Origin: Azospirillum sp. TSA2s
Lineage (GTDB): Bacteria > Pseudomonadota > Alphaproteobacteria > Azospirillales > Azospirillaceae
Direction: 5' to 3'
DNA: 64,000 nt
Assembly (NCBI RefSeq): GCF_004923315.1
Contig: NZ_CP039649.1
Location: forward strand, 124,001-188,000
Position numbers and translations under genes: made by a program. Below the pieces are notes generated by a model, which saw only the letters and a list, made by a program, of their open reading frames with translations, was not told where the DNA came from and searched no databases. Positions 45,286 through 53,710 of the stretch are shown one piece after another (the stretch's first letter is position 1; each line of letters starts with the position of its first letter).

Positions 45286-46197
45286 ATGCAGAGCCCCCGC
45301 CGCTTCCTTCCCTCCCTTGCCCTGCTCTCGGCGTTCGAGGCGGCGGCGCGCACCGGCAGCATCACCGCGGCGGCCAGGGAGCTGTCCCTGACCCAGAGCG
45401 CCGTCAGCCGCCAGATCAAGGCGCTGGAGGAACTGCTGGAGGTCGAGCTGTTCCACCGCGAACGGCAGACCATCCGCCTGACGGCCGGCGGCGAATATTA
45501 CGTGTGCGAGGTCCGCGACGCGCTGCGCAAGATCAGCACCGCGTCGCTGAACCTGCGTGCCAACCCCTTCGGCGGCACGCTCAGCATCGCCATCCTGCCG
45601 ACCTTCGGCACGCGCTGGCTGGCGCCGCGTTTGCCGAACTTCCTGGCCGACAATCCCGGCATCACCATCAATCTGGTGACGCGCATGGCGCCCTTCGATT
45701 TCCGGCTGGACCCGGTGGATGCGGCGATCCATTTCGGCCGTCCCGACTGGCCGGGCGGTGAGATGGCGTTGCTGCGCCGGGAGACCGTCATCCCCGCCTG
45801 CAGCCGGGGCTTGCGCGACCGTTTCGACTTCCGGCAGCCGGCCGACCTGCGGCTCGCCCCGCTGCTGCACCTGACCAGCCGCCCGGATGCGTGGGAGCGC
45901 TGGCTGACCCTGCACGGCACCCCCGCCGATGGCGTGCACGGCATGCTGTTCGACCAGTTCGCCACGGCGTCCCAGGCGGCCATCGCCGGGCTGGGCGTCG
46001 CCCTGCTGCCGCTGTTCCTGATCGAGGAGGAATTGCGTTCGGGACAGCTGGTGCCGGCGCTCGACCTGCCGATGGAAAGCGAGAACGCCTATTACGTCGT
46101 CTGGCCGGCGGAGCGGGCGGGCTATCCGCCGCTCGCCGCCTTCCGCGACTGGATCCTGGCGGAGACGGCGGACTGCCGCGACTCTGCAGGGTCATGA
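45286..46197 (+). CDS. LysR-family transcriptional regulator (GcvA-like)
   Basis: The 303-residue regulator has the LysR HTH at residues 6-65 (LLSAFEAAARTGSITAAARELSLTQSAVSRQIKALE) and an effector domain with the GcvA-like block FGTRWLAPRLPNFLADNPGI. The start at 45286 gives a normal N terminus; an ATG at 45250 is also in frame. A perfect dyad lies 56 bp upstream. It sits between a divergent FAD oxidase and a downstream 2-oxoadipate dioxygenase, so control of lysine-related catabolism is likely. Confidence 0.9.
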   Translation: MQSPRRFLPSLALLSAFEAAARTGSITAAARELSLTQSAVSRQIKALEELLEVELFHRERQTIRLTAGGEYYVCEVRDALRKISTASLNLRANPFGGTLSIAILPTFGTRWLAPRLPNFLADNPGITINLVTRMAPFDFRLDPVDAAIHFGRPDWPGGEMALLRRETVIPACSRGLRDRFDFRQPADLRLAPLLHLTSRPDAWERWLTLHGTPADGVHGMLFDQFATASQAAIAGLGVALLPLFLIEEELRSGQLVPALDLPMESENAYYVVWPAERAGYPPLAAFRDWILAETADCRDSAGS

Positions 46198-46313
46198 GCT
46201 TTGGTCATGAAGTCGGGAAAAACAATCGCAATCCAGCGCGGCAGATCGTTGCTATAGCAGCGGCTTGGAAGGGACCGCACAGGTCCGGCAAGCCAATGCG
46301 AGCGAGAATTGGA

Positions 46314-47717
46314 ATGAGCGTCCAGACGATTACCCGTGCCGTTGCCATCGGCCCCGATGCGATCCGCACCCTGTTCTCCACCGCCATGTCGGAGATGTAT
46401 CGGACGGAGGTTCCGGCCTATCAGACGCTCGTCGAGCTGGTGGAGGAGGTGAACGCGGCGGTGCTGGCCGCCGACCCGGCCGAACGCCACCGGCTGGAGG
46501 CCGCCGGCGGGCTTGCCCGCATCACCGAGGAGCGCCACGGCGCCATCCGCCTCGGCACCGCGCAGGAGCTGTCGACCATGCGCCGCCTGTTCGCGGTGAT
46601 GGGCATGCAGCCGGTCGGCTATTACGACCTGTCGGAGGCCGGCGTCCCCGTCCATTCCACCGCCTTCCGCCCGGTGGACGGGGAGGCGCTGAACCGCAAC
46701 CCCTTCCGCGTCTTCACCTCCCTGCTGCGGCTCGACCTGATCGCCGACGCCGATCTGCGGCGGGAGGCGGAGCGGGTGCTGGCCGGCCGCAACATCTTCA
46801 CCCCCGGCTGCCTCGCCCTGATCGAAAAGGCGGAGGCCGAGGGCGGGCTTGACGAGGAGGATGCCGACCGCTTCGTCGCGGAGGCGCTGGAGACCTTCCG
46901 CTGGCACAGCCGGGCCAACGTTCCGCTGGACCTGTACAACCGCCTGCACGACGCCCACCGGCTGATCGCCGACGTGGTGTCCTTCAAGGGGCCGCACATC
47001 AACCACCTGACTCCGCGCACGTTGGATATCGACGCGGTCCAGCGGATGATGCCGGAAAAGGGCATCGCGCCCAAGGCAGTGGTGGAAGGCCCGCCGACCC
47101 GCCGCTGCCCGATCCTGCTGCGCCAGACCTCCTTCAAGGCGCTGAGCGAGCCGGTCGATTTCCGGGCCAGTGACAATGACGGCGACGGTTGGCGGTCGGG
47201 TGTCCACACCGCTCGCTTCGGCGAGATCGAACAGCGCGGCATCGCACTGACGCCAAAGGGACGGGCGCTGTACGACACGCTGCTGCAGGACTCCCGCCGC
47301 CTCGTCGCTCCGGCTGCCGACGGCTCCAACGCCGCGCAGTATATGGCGGCGCTGCAGGAGGTGTTCGCGCCCTTCCCCGACAGCTGGGACGAAATCCGCC
47401 GCGAGGGGATCGGCTACTTCGCCTATTCGTTGACCGAGGCCGGCTGCCGCAACCCGCCGGCGCCGGGTGCCGACCTTGAAACCTTGATCGAAAGCGGCCT
47501 CGTCCGCTTCGACCCGGTGGTCTACGAGGATTTCCTGCCGGTCAGCGCCGCCGGAATCTTCCAGTCTAACCTGGGCGACGATGCGCAGCAGGACTTCACC
47601 GCCAGCCCGAACCAGCAGCGCTTCGAAGCGGATCTCGGCGCCCCGGTGCTGAACCCGTTCGACCTTTATGCGGAGGTCGAACGGGCCTCCATCGCCGCCT
47701 GCGTCGCGGGGAAGTAG
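46314..47717 (+). CDS. hglS: 2-oxoadipate dioxygenase/decarboxylase (HglS, DUF1338 family)
   Basis: HglS converts 2-oxoadipate to D-2-hydroxyglutarate in D-lysine breakdown, using iron and oxygen. The 467-residue protein matches the YdcJ/HglS family through PVHSTAFRPVDGEALNRNPF, FKGPHINHLTPRTLDID and YEDFLPVSAAGIFQSNLG, which hold the His, His and Glu metal ligands and the substrate-binding Arg. The ATG at 46314 is preferred; another at 46296 adds six residues. It follows the LysR gene by 116 bp. Together with the divergent oxidase it mirrors the P. putida amaA-lysR-hglS neighbourhood, with amaB missing. Confidence 0.88.
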   Translation: MSVQTITRAVAIGPDAIRTLFSTAMSEMYRTEVPAYQTLVELVEEVNAAVLAADPAERHRLEAAGGLARITEERHGAIRLGTAQELSTMRRLFAVMGMQPVGYYDLSEAGVPVHSTAFRPVDGEALNRNPFRVFTSLLRLDLIADADLRREAERVLAGRNIFTPGCLALIEKAEAEGGLDEEDADRFVAEALETFRWHSRANVPLDLYNRLHDAHRLIADVVSFKGPHINHLTPRTLDIDAVQRMMPEKGIAPKAVVEGPPTRRCPILLRQTSFKALSEPVDFRASDNDGDGWRSGVHTARFGEIEQRGIALTPKGRALYDTLLQDSRRLVAPAADGSNAAQYMAALQEVFAPFPDSWDEIRREGIGYFAYSLTEAGCRNPPAPGADLETLIESGLVRFDPVVYEDFLPVSAAGIFQSNLGDDAQQDFTASPNQQRFEADLGAPVLNPFDLYAEVERASIAACVAGK

Positions 47718-47718
47718 G

Positions 47719-49548
47719 TCAAGCGGACATGGCGGCGGGGCGGAAGGCGCCCTCCGCCAGCCAGTCCTCGAACGCCGTCGGCGCCAGCGGCCGGGAAATC
47801 AGGTAGCCCTGGCCGAAATCGCAGCCGTGCAGGCGCAGCCAGTCGTAAGCCTCGTCGGTTTCCACCCCCTCGGCGATGACGAGATATCCCAGGTCATGGG
47901 CAAGCTCGATGGTCGAGCGGACCATGATCTGGTCGCTGCGCTCCACGGCGATGGAGCGGATGAAGCGCTGGTCGATCTTCACCGCCGTCGCCGGAATGTC
48001 CTTCAGATAGGACAGGGCGCTCTGCCCCGTGCCGAAATCGTCGATCTCCACCGCGATGCCCAGGTGGCGCAGCCGGCGGAGCTGGCGGTCGACCTCCGCC
48101 CGGTCGGTCATCAGGGCGCTTTCCGTCACCTCGAAATCGATCCAGTCCGCCCGCACCCCGTGGCGGTCCAGCATCGCCGCCACCCGGTCGGCGAAATCGC
48201 CGGTGCCGAGATCCAGCATCGAGATGTTGATCGACACCGGCAGGGCGATGCCGCGCCGACGCCAGTGCGCGACCTGCGCCAGCACCGCCGCGATCACCCA
48301 TTCGGTCAAGGGCCGCACCAGCGCCGTGCGTTCGGCCAGCGGCACGAATTCGGCCGGCGAGATCGGCCCCAGTTCCGGATGGGTCCAGCGCAGCAGCGCT
48401 TCCGCGCCGATGCAGCGGTCGGTGCGCAGGTCGACCTTGGGCTGGTAGGCGATGTGCAATTGATCCCGCACGCCCATCGCCTCGGTCAGGCTGCGCAGCA
48501 GCAGGAAGGCACGATGGGCGGCGCGGTCCTGTTCCTCGTCATAGGCGCACCAGGGCTTTTGCTCCTCCAGCGACTGGTGGGCGGCGCTGGTGGCCGCGCG
48601 CAGCAACTCGACGCCTCCCGGCGGACTGTCCGACCGGTGGACGAAGCCGATGCCGGTGGAGGTGGCGATCGGCACGCCCTGATATTTGAAGGGGCTGCGA
48701 ATGACGGTGCTGACGCGGTGGAGCGTGGAAACAAGCTCGCCGTTCGCCGCGCCATGGCCCTGCAGGATGAAGGCGAAGCGGGCCGGCGAGACATGGTAGA
48801 GCCGCGTCCGCTCCGGCAGGCAGGCGAGGATGCGGCGGGCGCAATCCACCTCGAACGCATCGGCGCAGACCTGCCCCAGCACGCGGGTCAGCTCGGCATA
48901 TTGCTGGGACGCCGCGGTGTCGATCACCACCGCCGTTTCCGCGGACTCCGCCGGTTCGGCCGTCATGGCATCGACATCGGCGAGGAAGCGGAAGCGGTTC
49001 GACAGCGCGGTAACGGGATGCAGATAGCCCACCGCGCGCCGCGCCTCGATATGCGCCATCGTCATCGCCGACAAGTCGCGCAGTGCATCCTCCTCCTCCG
49101 GAGTGAGGGCGGCGCGCGGCTGGTCGTCCATCACGCAGATGGTGCCCAGCGCCAGCCCGTCGGATGTGCGCAACGGCGCCCCGGCGTAGAAGCGGATGTT
49201 GGGATCGCCGGTGACCAGCGGGTTGTTGGCGAACCGCTCGTCCTGCCGGGCGTCGGCGACCACGAACAGGGCGTCGGATTCCAGCGCATGGGCGCAGAAG
49301 GCGTGGTCGCGCGGCGTCTCCTGCACCGGCAGCCCGATCCGCGACTTGAACCATTGCCGGTCGCGGTCCACCAGCGAGATCAGCGCAACCGGCACCTTCA
49401 GCAGCTTGGCCGCCAGCCGGGTGATCTGGTCGAAGGCAGGTTCCGCCGGTGTGTCGAGCAACTCGTACCGCTGCAACGCCACGAGGCGGTCGTCCTCGCG
49501 GGCCGGGATCGGCGGCAAGGCCGACGCGGGCGTCATGGGGATGGTCAT
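47719..49548 (-). CDS. GAF - degenerate GGDEF - EAL c-di-GMP phosphodiesterase
   Basis: The 609-residue protein has an N-terminal GAF domain (about 15-155), a GGDEF-like domain whose motif is SPARF, hence inactive as a cyclase, and an EAL domain (about 365-600). The EAL domain keeps every catalytic residue: GAEALLRW, SINIS, FEVTESALM, EIDDFGTG, VKID and AEGVET. It should hydrolyse c-di-GMP to pGpG. No membrane segment is present. The start at 49548 has GGGAATAGG next to it; an ATG at 49641 is in frame but adds an unlike leader. The next gene upstream is a stand-alone paralogue of its GAF domain. Confidence 0.9.
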   Translation of the reverse strand: MTIPMTPASALPPIPAREDDRLVALQRYELLDTPAEPAFDQITRLAAKLLKVPVALISLVDRDRQWFKSRIGLPVQETPRDHAFCAHALESDALFVVADARQDERFANNPLVTGDPNIRFYAGAPLRTSDGLALGTICVMDDQPRAALTPEEEDALRDLSAMTMAHIEARRAVGYLHPVTALSNRFRFLADVDAMTAEPAESAETAVVIDTAASQQYAELTRVLGQVCADAFEVDCARRILACLPERTRLYHVSPARFAFILQGHGAANGELVSTLHRVSTVIRSPFKYQGVPIATSTGIGFVHRSDSPPGGVELLRAATSAAHQSLEEQKPWCAYDEEQDRAAHRAFLLLRSLTEAMGVRDQLHIAYQPKVDLRTDRCIGAEALLRWTHPELGPISPAEFVPLAERTALVRPLTEWVIAAVLAQVAHWRRRGIALPVSINISMLDLGTGDFADRVAAMLDRHGVRADWIDFEVTESALMTDRAEVDRQLRRLRHLGIAVEIDDFGTGQSALSYLKDIPATAVKIDQRFIRSIAVERSDQIMVRSTIELAHDLGYLVIAEGVETDEAYDWLRLHGCDFGQGYLISRPLAPTAFEDWLAEGAFRPAAMSA

Positions 49549-49659
49549 CCTATTCCCGGCAATATCGTCTTCAACCAAGTCCGGCACCGATCCTGCCGTC
49601 AAATCCGTCAATGAGCCAGTGAGAATGGTGCAGCGCAGCATAAAAACAACCCGCCGTCC

Positions 49660-50244
49660 TCAACTCCGCCGATTTTCGCTCCGCAATTTTTCGTCCCGGC
49701 GCCGCTCTATGGCGGCCAGCGCCGTCACCGTCAGCTGGGCCAGCACCATGCGGTCCACCGTGCCGAAGCTGCGCGGCACCGTGTCGATCAGGCAGACCGA
49801 GCCGAGCGCCAGTCCCTCCCGGTTGATGATCGGCGCGCCGGCATAGAAGCGGATGTGCGGTTCCCCCAGCACCAGAGGATTGTTCTGGAAACGCGGGTCG
49901 CAGGCGGCATCCTCCACCATCATCGGCAGACTCTGGCGGATGGTGAAGCGGCAGAAGGCGATGTCGCGCGAGGTTTCCTGCACGGCAAGGCCGCGGCGCG
50001 CCTTGAACCATTGGCGGTCGGCATCCAGCAGCGACACCAGCGCGATGGGCACGTGGAAATGGTCGCAGGCCCAGCAGACCAGATCGTCGAAGGCCGGCTC
50101 CGGTTCGCTGTCCAGCAGTCCCGTGCGCCGCAGCGCCTCCAGCCTTGCCGCCTCGTCATCGATGGGGACCGCGCCGCGCGGGATGATGCTTGGAGAAACC
50201 TCCCGGGCGGTGCCGCTCGCGCCGGTCTCCGTCAGAAATGTCAT
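49660..50244 (-). CDS. Stand-alone GAF domain protein
   Basis: The 194-residue protein is almost entirely one GAF domain. Its core (WFKARRGLAVQETSRDIAFC, HIRFYAGAPI, GLALGSVCLID) closely parallels the GAF domain of the phosphodiesterase downstream (WFKSRIGLPVQETPRDHAFC, NIRFYAGAPL, GLALGTICVMD), so one arose by duplication. It could form heteromers with, or compete for the ligand of, that enzyme. The ligand is unknown. The two genes share a strand, 111 bp apart. Confidence 0.85.
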   Translation of the reverse strand: MTFLTETGASGTAREVSPSIIPRGAVPIDDEAARLEALRRTGLLDSEPEPAFDDLVCWACDHFHVPIALVSLLDADRQWFKARRGLAVQETSRDIAFCRFTIRQSLPMMVEDAACDPRFQNNPLVLGEPHIRFYAGAPIINREGLALGSVCLIDTVPRSFGTVDRMVLAQLTVTALAAIERRRDEKLRSENRRS

Positions 50245-50382
50245 GGGCTGGGGCTCCGCAGTGCGATGGATAGGGCTGCGTTCCTTCTACGTTTGGGCGC
50301 AGTTTTGGATTTGCGGATTTGGAATTATTTGCTGCCGCGCAGCGGGACGACCGCCCCCATCCTTGCGTGCGGGCAGTCCGCG

Positions 50383-52050
50383 CTATTCCCCCACCGGCGG
50401 GGACAGCGCCCCATCGGCCGCCCCATCTGCCGCCTCTTCCGCCGTCTTGGGCATCCGCCGGCTCATGCCGCGCAGGACCGCGGCGACGCCCAGCGCCAGC
50501 AGCGCCATCGCCCCCACCAGATTGGTCTGGATCGCCCCGCCATAGACATAGCTGGTGAGGTACAGCGCCGCGATGCCGACCGTCATGATGGTGACCGGCA
50601 CGCCGAAGCGCAGGAACGATACGAACGGCATGTGGTGTCCGTCCTTTTCCAGCAGCCCGACGGTGGTGACGTTGGCGCTGGCGCCGATCAGCGTGCCGTT
50701 GCCGCCCAGGCAGGCGCCGAGCGCCAGCGACCACCACAGCACGTTGGTGGTCATCTGCAGGTCCGTGCCGCCCAGCCCGGCCGCTGTGAACTCCGTGGCG
50801 AAGGAGGCAGCCAGGACCCGCACGATGGCGGCGGCGGCGATGGTGTAGGGGATGTTGTCGACCACCGCCGACACCACCGCGCTGAACACCAGGATCAGCA
50901 GGGCCGCGGTCAGCAGCTTCGCCTGCAGCCCCATGCCGAAGCCGATGGAGACCGCCTGCACCAGATCCTGCAGCTTCGCCGCCGCACCGGCGATCAGGCC
51001 GGTATGCTCGGCCGAACTGATGGCCATGAACAGGAAGATGAAGAAGCCCAGCGTCAGCCACTCGATCCCATGTTCGAAGCCATGGGTGAACAGATGTTCC
51101 GCCTTCTTGGCGCCCAGCGGGCCGCGCAGGATGATGTGCCGACCGGCCATGGTCAGCACCGCCCCGGCGAAGGCGACGACGCCGACCGGCAAATGGGTGA
51201 TGCTGTGGGTGAAGAATCCGAGGAAGGTCAGCCCGACCACGCCCAGCGTCCAGGACAGCACCTTCGGGTCCTGCAGCTCCACCGTTTCGGCCTCGCCCTC
51301 GGCCTCGGCATGGGCGCCGGCCAGATCCTTGCGGTACCAGAAGGCGCTGAAGGCGCAGAGCGCGACGATCATGAAGATCACCGGCACGGTCAGGAAATAG
51401 AGGAAGTCCATGAAGGGCAGGCCGGCCGCCACGCCGACGATGACGTTGGGCGGGTCGCCGATCAGCGTCGCCGTGCCGCCGATGTTGGCGGCCATCACCA
51501 TCGGCATCGCCAACGCCCACACCGACATCCGCAGGCTGCGCGCCGCCTTCGACACCACCGGCGCCATGAACAGCACGGTGGTGACGTTGTCGGCGAAGGC
51601 CGACAGCACCGCCGTCGCCACGATGACCGTGTTCGCCAGCAGCTTGGACCGGCCGCGCGCCCAGGCAACCATGCGGGCGTTCAGCCAGTCGAAGACCCGC
51701 GTGCCGATCAGGACCGAGACGATCGCCATCATGCTGCCCAGCAGGAAGATGACGTTCCAGTCGACCGCGCGCACCGCCGTGTCGAACTCCATGATGTGCA
51801 GCGGCGTCGCCGCCGAGACCATCAGCATCACGGCGACGACGGCGCCGGCCGCCAGCGTCTTGTGGAAGGTCTCGGCGATCAGCGTGGCGAACAGCGCCGC
51901 CAGCAGCAGCCCGACGGCGATCTGGGCGCCGCCGTCGGTCGAATAGGCGAAGTGACCGGTATCGGCCAGTACGGCGGTCGGTGCCAACAGATTCACGGTT
52001 GCGGCGACCGTCGCGGCTGTGGAGGCCATGAGCTTGACGATGGGCCTCAT
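50383..52050 (-). CDS. SLC13/ArsB-NhaD superfamily ion transporter
   Basis: The 555-residue membrane protein starts with a signal-like hydrophobic segment (residues 8-29) and then about a dozen helices. Duplicated ion-transporter motifs are visible: SAFADNVTTVLFMAPVV with MAANIGGTATLIGDPPNVIVG in the first half, and SAVVDNIPYTIAAAAIV with GACLGGNGTLIGASANVTT in the second. These are typical of the ArsB/NhaD/P-protein group. Substrate may be an anion or Na+/H+ exchange; the sequence does not decide. The ATG at 52050 follows GGAGCC. Confidence 0.85.
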   Translation of the reverse strand: MRPIVKLMASTAATVAATVNLLAPTAVLADTGHFAYSTDGGAQIAVGLLLAALFATLIAETFHKTLAAGAVVAVMLMVSAATPLHIMEFDTAVRAVDWNVIFLLGSMMAIVSVLIGTRVFDWLNARMVAWARGRSKLLANTVIVATAVLSAFADNVTTVLFMAPVVSKAARSLRMSVWALAMPMVMAANIGGTATLIGDPPNVIVGVAAGLPFMDFLYFLTVPVIFMIVALCAFSAFWYRKDLAGAHAEAEGEAETVELQDPKVLSWTLGVVGLTFLGFFTHSITHLPVGVVAFAGAVLTMAGRHIILRGPLGAKKAEHLFTHGFEHGIEWLTLGFFIFLFMAISSAEHTGLIAGAAAKLQDLVQAVSIGFGMGLQAKLLTAALLILVFSAVVSAVVDNIPYTIAAAAIVRVLAASFATEFTAAGLGGTDLQMTTNVLWWSLALGACLGGNGTLIGASANVTTVGLLEKDGHHMPFVSFLRFGVPVTIMTVGIAALYLTSYVYGGAIQTNLVGAMALLALGVAAVLRGMSRRMPKTAEEAADGAADGALSPPVGE

Positions 52051-52579
52051 GGTCGGCTCCCCGGTTCTTGAGTCACGGCGCCCCCGGTTCAGCGGCAGTT
52101 CGATGGCAACTCCCGCCGGCGTCGCTTCCGTGTTCGTTACTCGACTATACTAATATATTAAAGTGGGTCGACAACATGGTAACCGGGGCCGAAGCCGTTG
52201 GCGCCAAAATGTCGCATGGCATGCGGAAACATGGACTCAGCCATGACGGCAGACGGTCATGGTGGAGGGGAGTTAAAACTGCGCGGGGATCGCCAGGATA
52301 TCGCCAACCATCATCGGAGTTTACTTGGCGACTACCATGGTGACTCCAGGATGATTGCGGATGGCCGCTTTCCTCTACCCCAACAACGGAGCGGACGCCC
52401 TGATGTGATTGTCCGCCGATGACATGGCCGGTTTGCAGTCGTGCCGGTCAGCTTTCTGCCGTGTTGGTGCAACGCAATGGGGGGCTGACGTGTTTCGCGC
52501 TGGGGAGCCGTGCCGCTCCCGCGCGACAACGACCGGGCTTTTACCGATCGCCCGGCATTTCGGTCAGGAGCGTCACAGC
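52051..52579. other. Divergent intergenic region with no recognised gene
   Basis: This 529-bp gap lies between the ion transporter and emrA-like genes. It holds an AT-rich patch around 52141-52165 (ACTATACTAATATATTAAAG) in otherwise GC-rich DNA, a likely promoter zone for one direction. Open frames inside lack ribosome binding sites and protein-like composition. Confidence 0.55.
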
Positions 52580-53710
52580 ATGCCGGACGACCAGCAGCAC
52601 AGGGACGTCGTCACACTTGCGGATCAGGATGCCGGCCGCAGCGAACGCGGACAGCCGGCCGCCCAAACCGGCCGCAAGAAGCCCGGATTCATCCGGCGCC
52701 ATCCGCTGGCCATCATCGTCGGGCTGGTGGTCGTCGCATTGCTGGCGGTGGCCGGCTACATCTATTGGCAGCGCAACATCCATCCCTATGAATCGACCGA
52801 TGACGCCTTCATCGACACCCGTCAGTTCCCGATCGCGCCCAAGGTGTCCGGCTATGTGGCGGAGGTGACAGTCGGCGACAACCAGCATGTGAAGGCCGGC
52901 GACCTGCTGTTCCGCATCGACCCGCGCGATTATCAGACCGCGCTGGAGCAGGCGCAGGCGCAGATCGACTCCGCCCAGGCCGCGATCACCGGCTATGACG
53001 CCCAGATCGCCGCCCAGCGCGCCCAGATCGATCAGGCCAGGGCGGAGGTGGCACAGGCGGAGGCGGCGGTCGGCTTCGCCAAGGAGGATGCGGCGCGCTA
53101 CCGCGACCTGCAGTCCCGCGGCGCCGGAACAGTGCAGCAGGCGCAGCAATCGACCGCCAACCTGCAGGAACAGCAGGCCAAGCTGACCAGCGCCAACGCC
53201 GCGGTGATCGCCGCCGAACGGCAGGTCGGCGCGCTCCAGGCCCAGCGCACCAGCGCCGAGGCCGATCTGGCGCGCGCCAGGGCGCAGCTGGCCCAGGCGA
53301 AGCTGAACCTGTCCTACACCACCATCACCGCGGCGCAGCCGGGCCGGGTGGTGCAGCTGAGCGGGGCGGTCGGCCAGTTCGCCCAGGCCGGCCAGAGCCT
53401 CGCCATCTTCGTGCCCGACGACATCTGGGTCACCGCCAACTTCAAGGAAACCCAGATCACCGACATGCGGCCGGGTCAGCCGGTGGACATCCGCATCGAC
53501 GCCTATCCCGACCGGAAGGTCACCGGCCAGGTCGACAGCGTGCAGCCCGGCTCCGGCACCGCCTTCTCCCTGCTGCCGGCCCAGAACGCGACCGGCAATT
53601 ACGTGAAGGTGGTGCAGCGCATCCCGGTGAAGATCGTCGTCGACCAATGGCCCGACGGCGTGTCCATCGGCCCCGGCATGTCGGTGGTGCCGCGGGTGAC
53701 GGTGCGATGA
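52580..53710 (+). CDS. emrA: EmrA-like membrane fusion protein
   Basis: The 376-residue periplasmic adaptor of a multidrug efflux system has an N-terminal membrane helix (about 43-65), the HlyD/EmrA lipoyl half-motifs (STDDAFIDTRQFPIAPKVSGYV) and a long Ala/Gln-rich coiled coil (about 120-235). The start at 52580 follows CAGGAG by 9 bases. Its stop overlaps the ATG of the MFS gene. It would link that transporter to an outer-membrane channel, none of which is encoded nearby. Confidence 0.93.
   Translation: MPDDQQHRDVVTLADQDAGRSERGQPAAQTGRKKPGFIRRHPLAIIVGLVVVALLAVAGYIYWQRNIHPYESTDDAFIDTRQFPIAPKVSGYVAEVTVGDNQHVKAGDLLFRIDPRDYQTALEQAQAQIDSAQAAITGYDAQIAAQRAQIDQARAEVAQAEAAVGFAKEDAARYRDLQSRGAGTVQQAQQSTANLQEQQAKLTSANAAVIAAERQVGALQAQRTSAEADLARARAQLAQAKLNLSYTTITAAQPGRVVQLSGAVGQFAQAGQSLAIFVPDDIWVTANFKETQITDMRPGQPVDIRIDAYPDRKVTGQVDSVQPGSGTAFSLLPAQNATGNYVKVVQRIPVKIVVDQWPDGVSIGPGMSVVPRVTVR

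Noticed and set aside
47668..49614. 648-codon plus-strand frame
   Set aside because: It is antisense to the GAF-EAL gene, whose domains and motifs are unmistakable.
49855..52071. 738-codon plus-strand frame opposite the ion transporter
   Set aside because: It is a His/Arg/Gln-rich shadow of a membrane protein gene, with no supported start or motif.
52068..52343. Small open frame in the gap before emrA
   Set aside because: There is no ribosome binding site, and composition is unlike neighbouring proteins.
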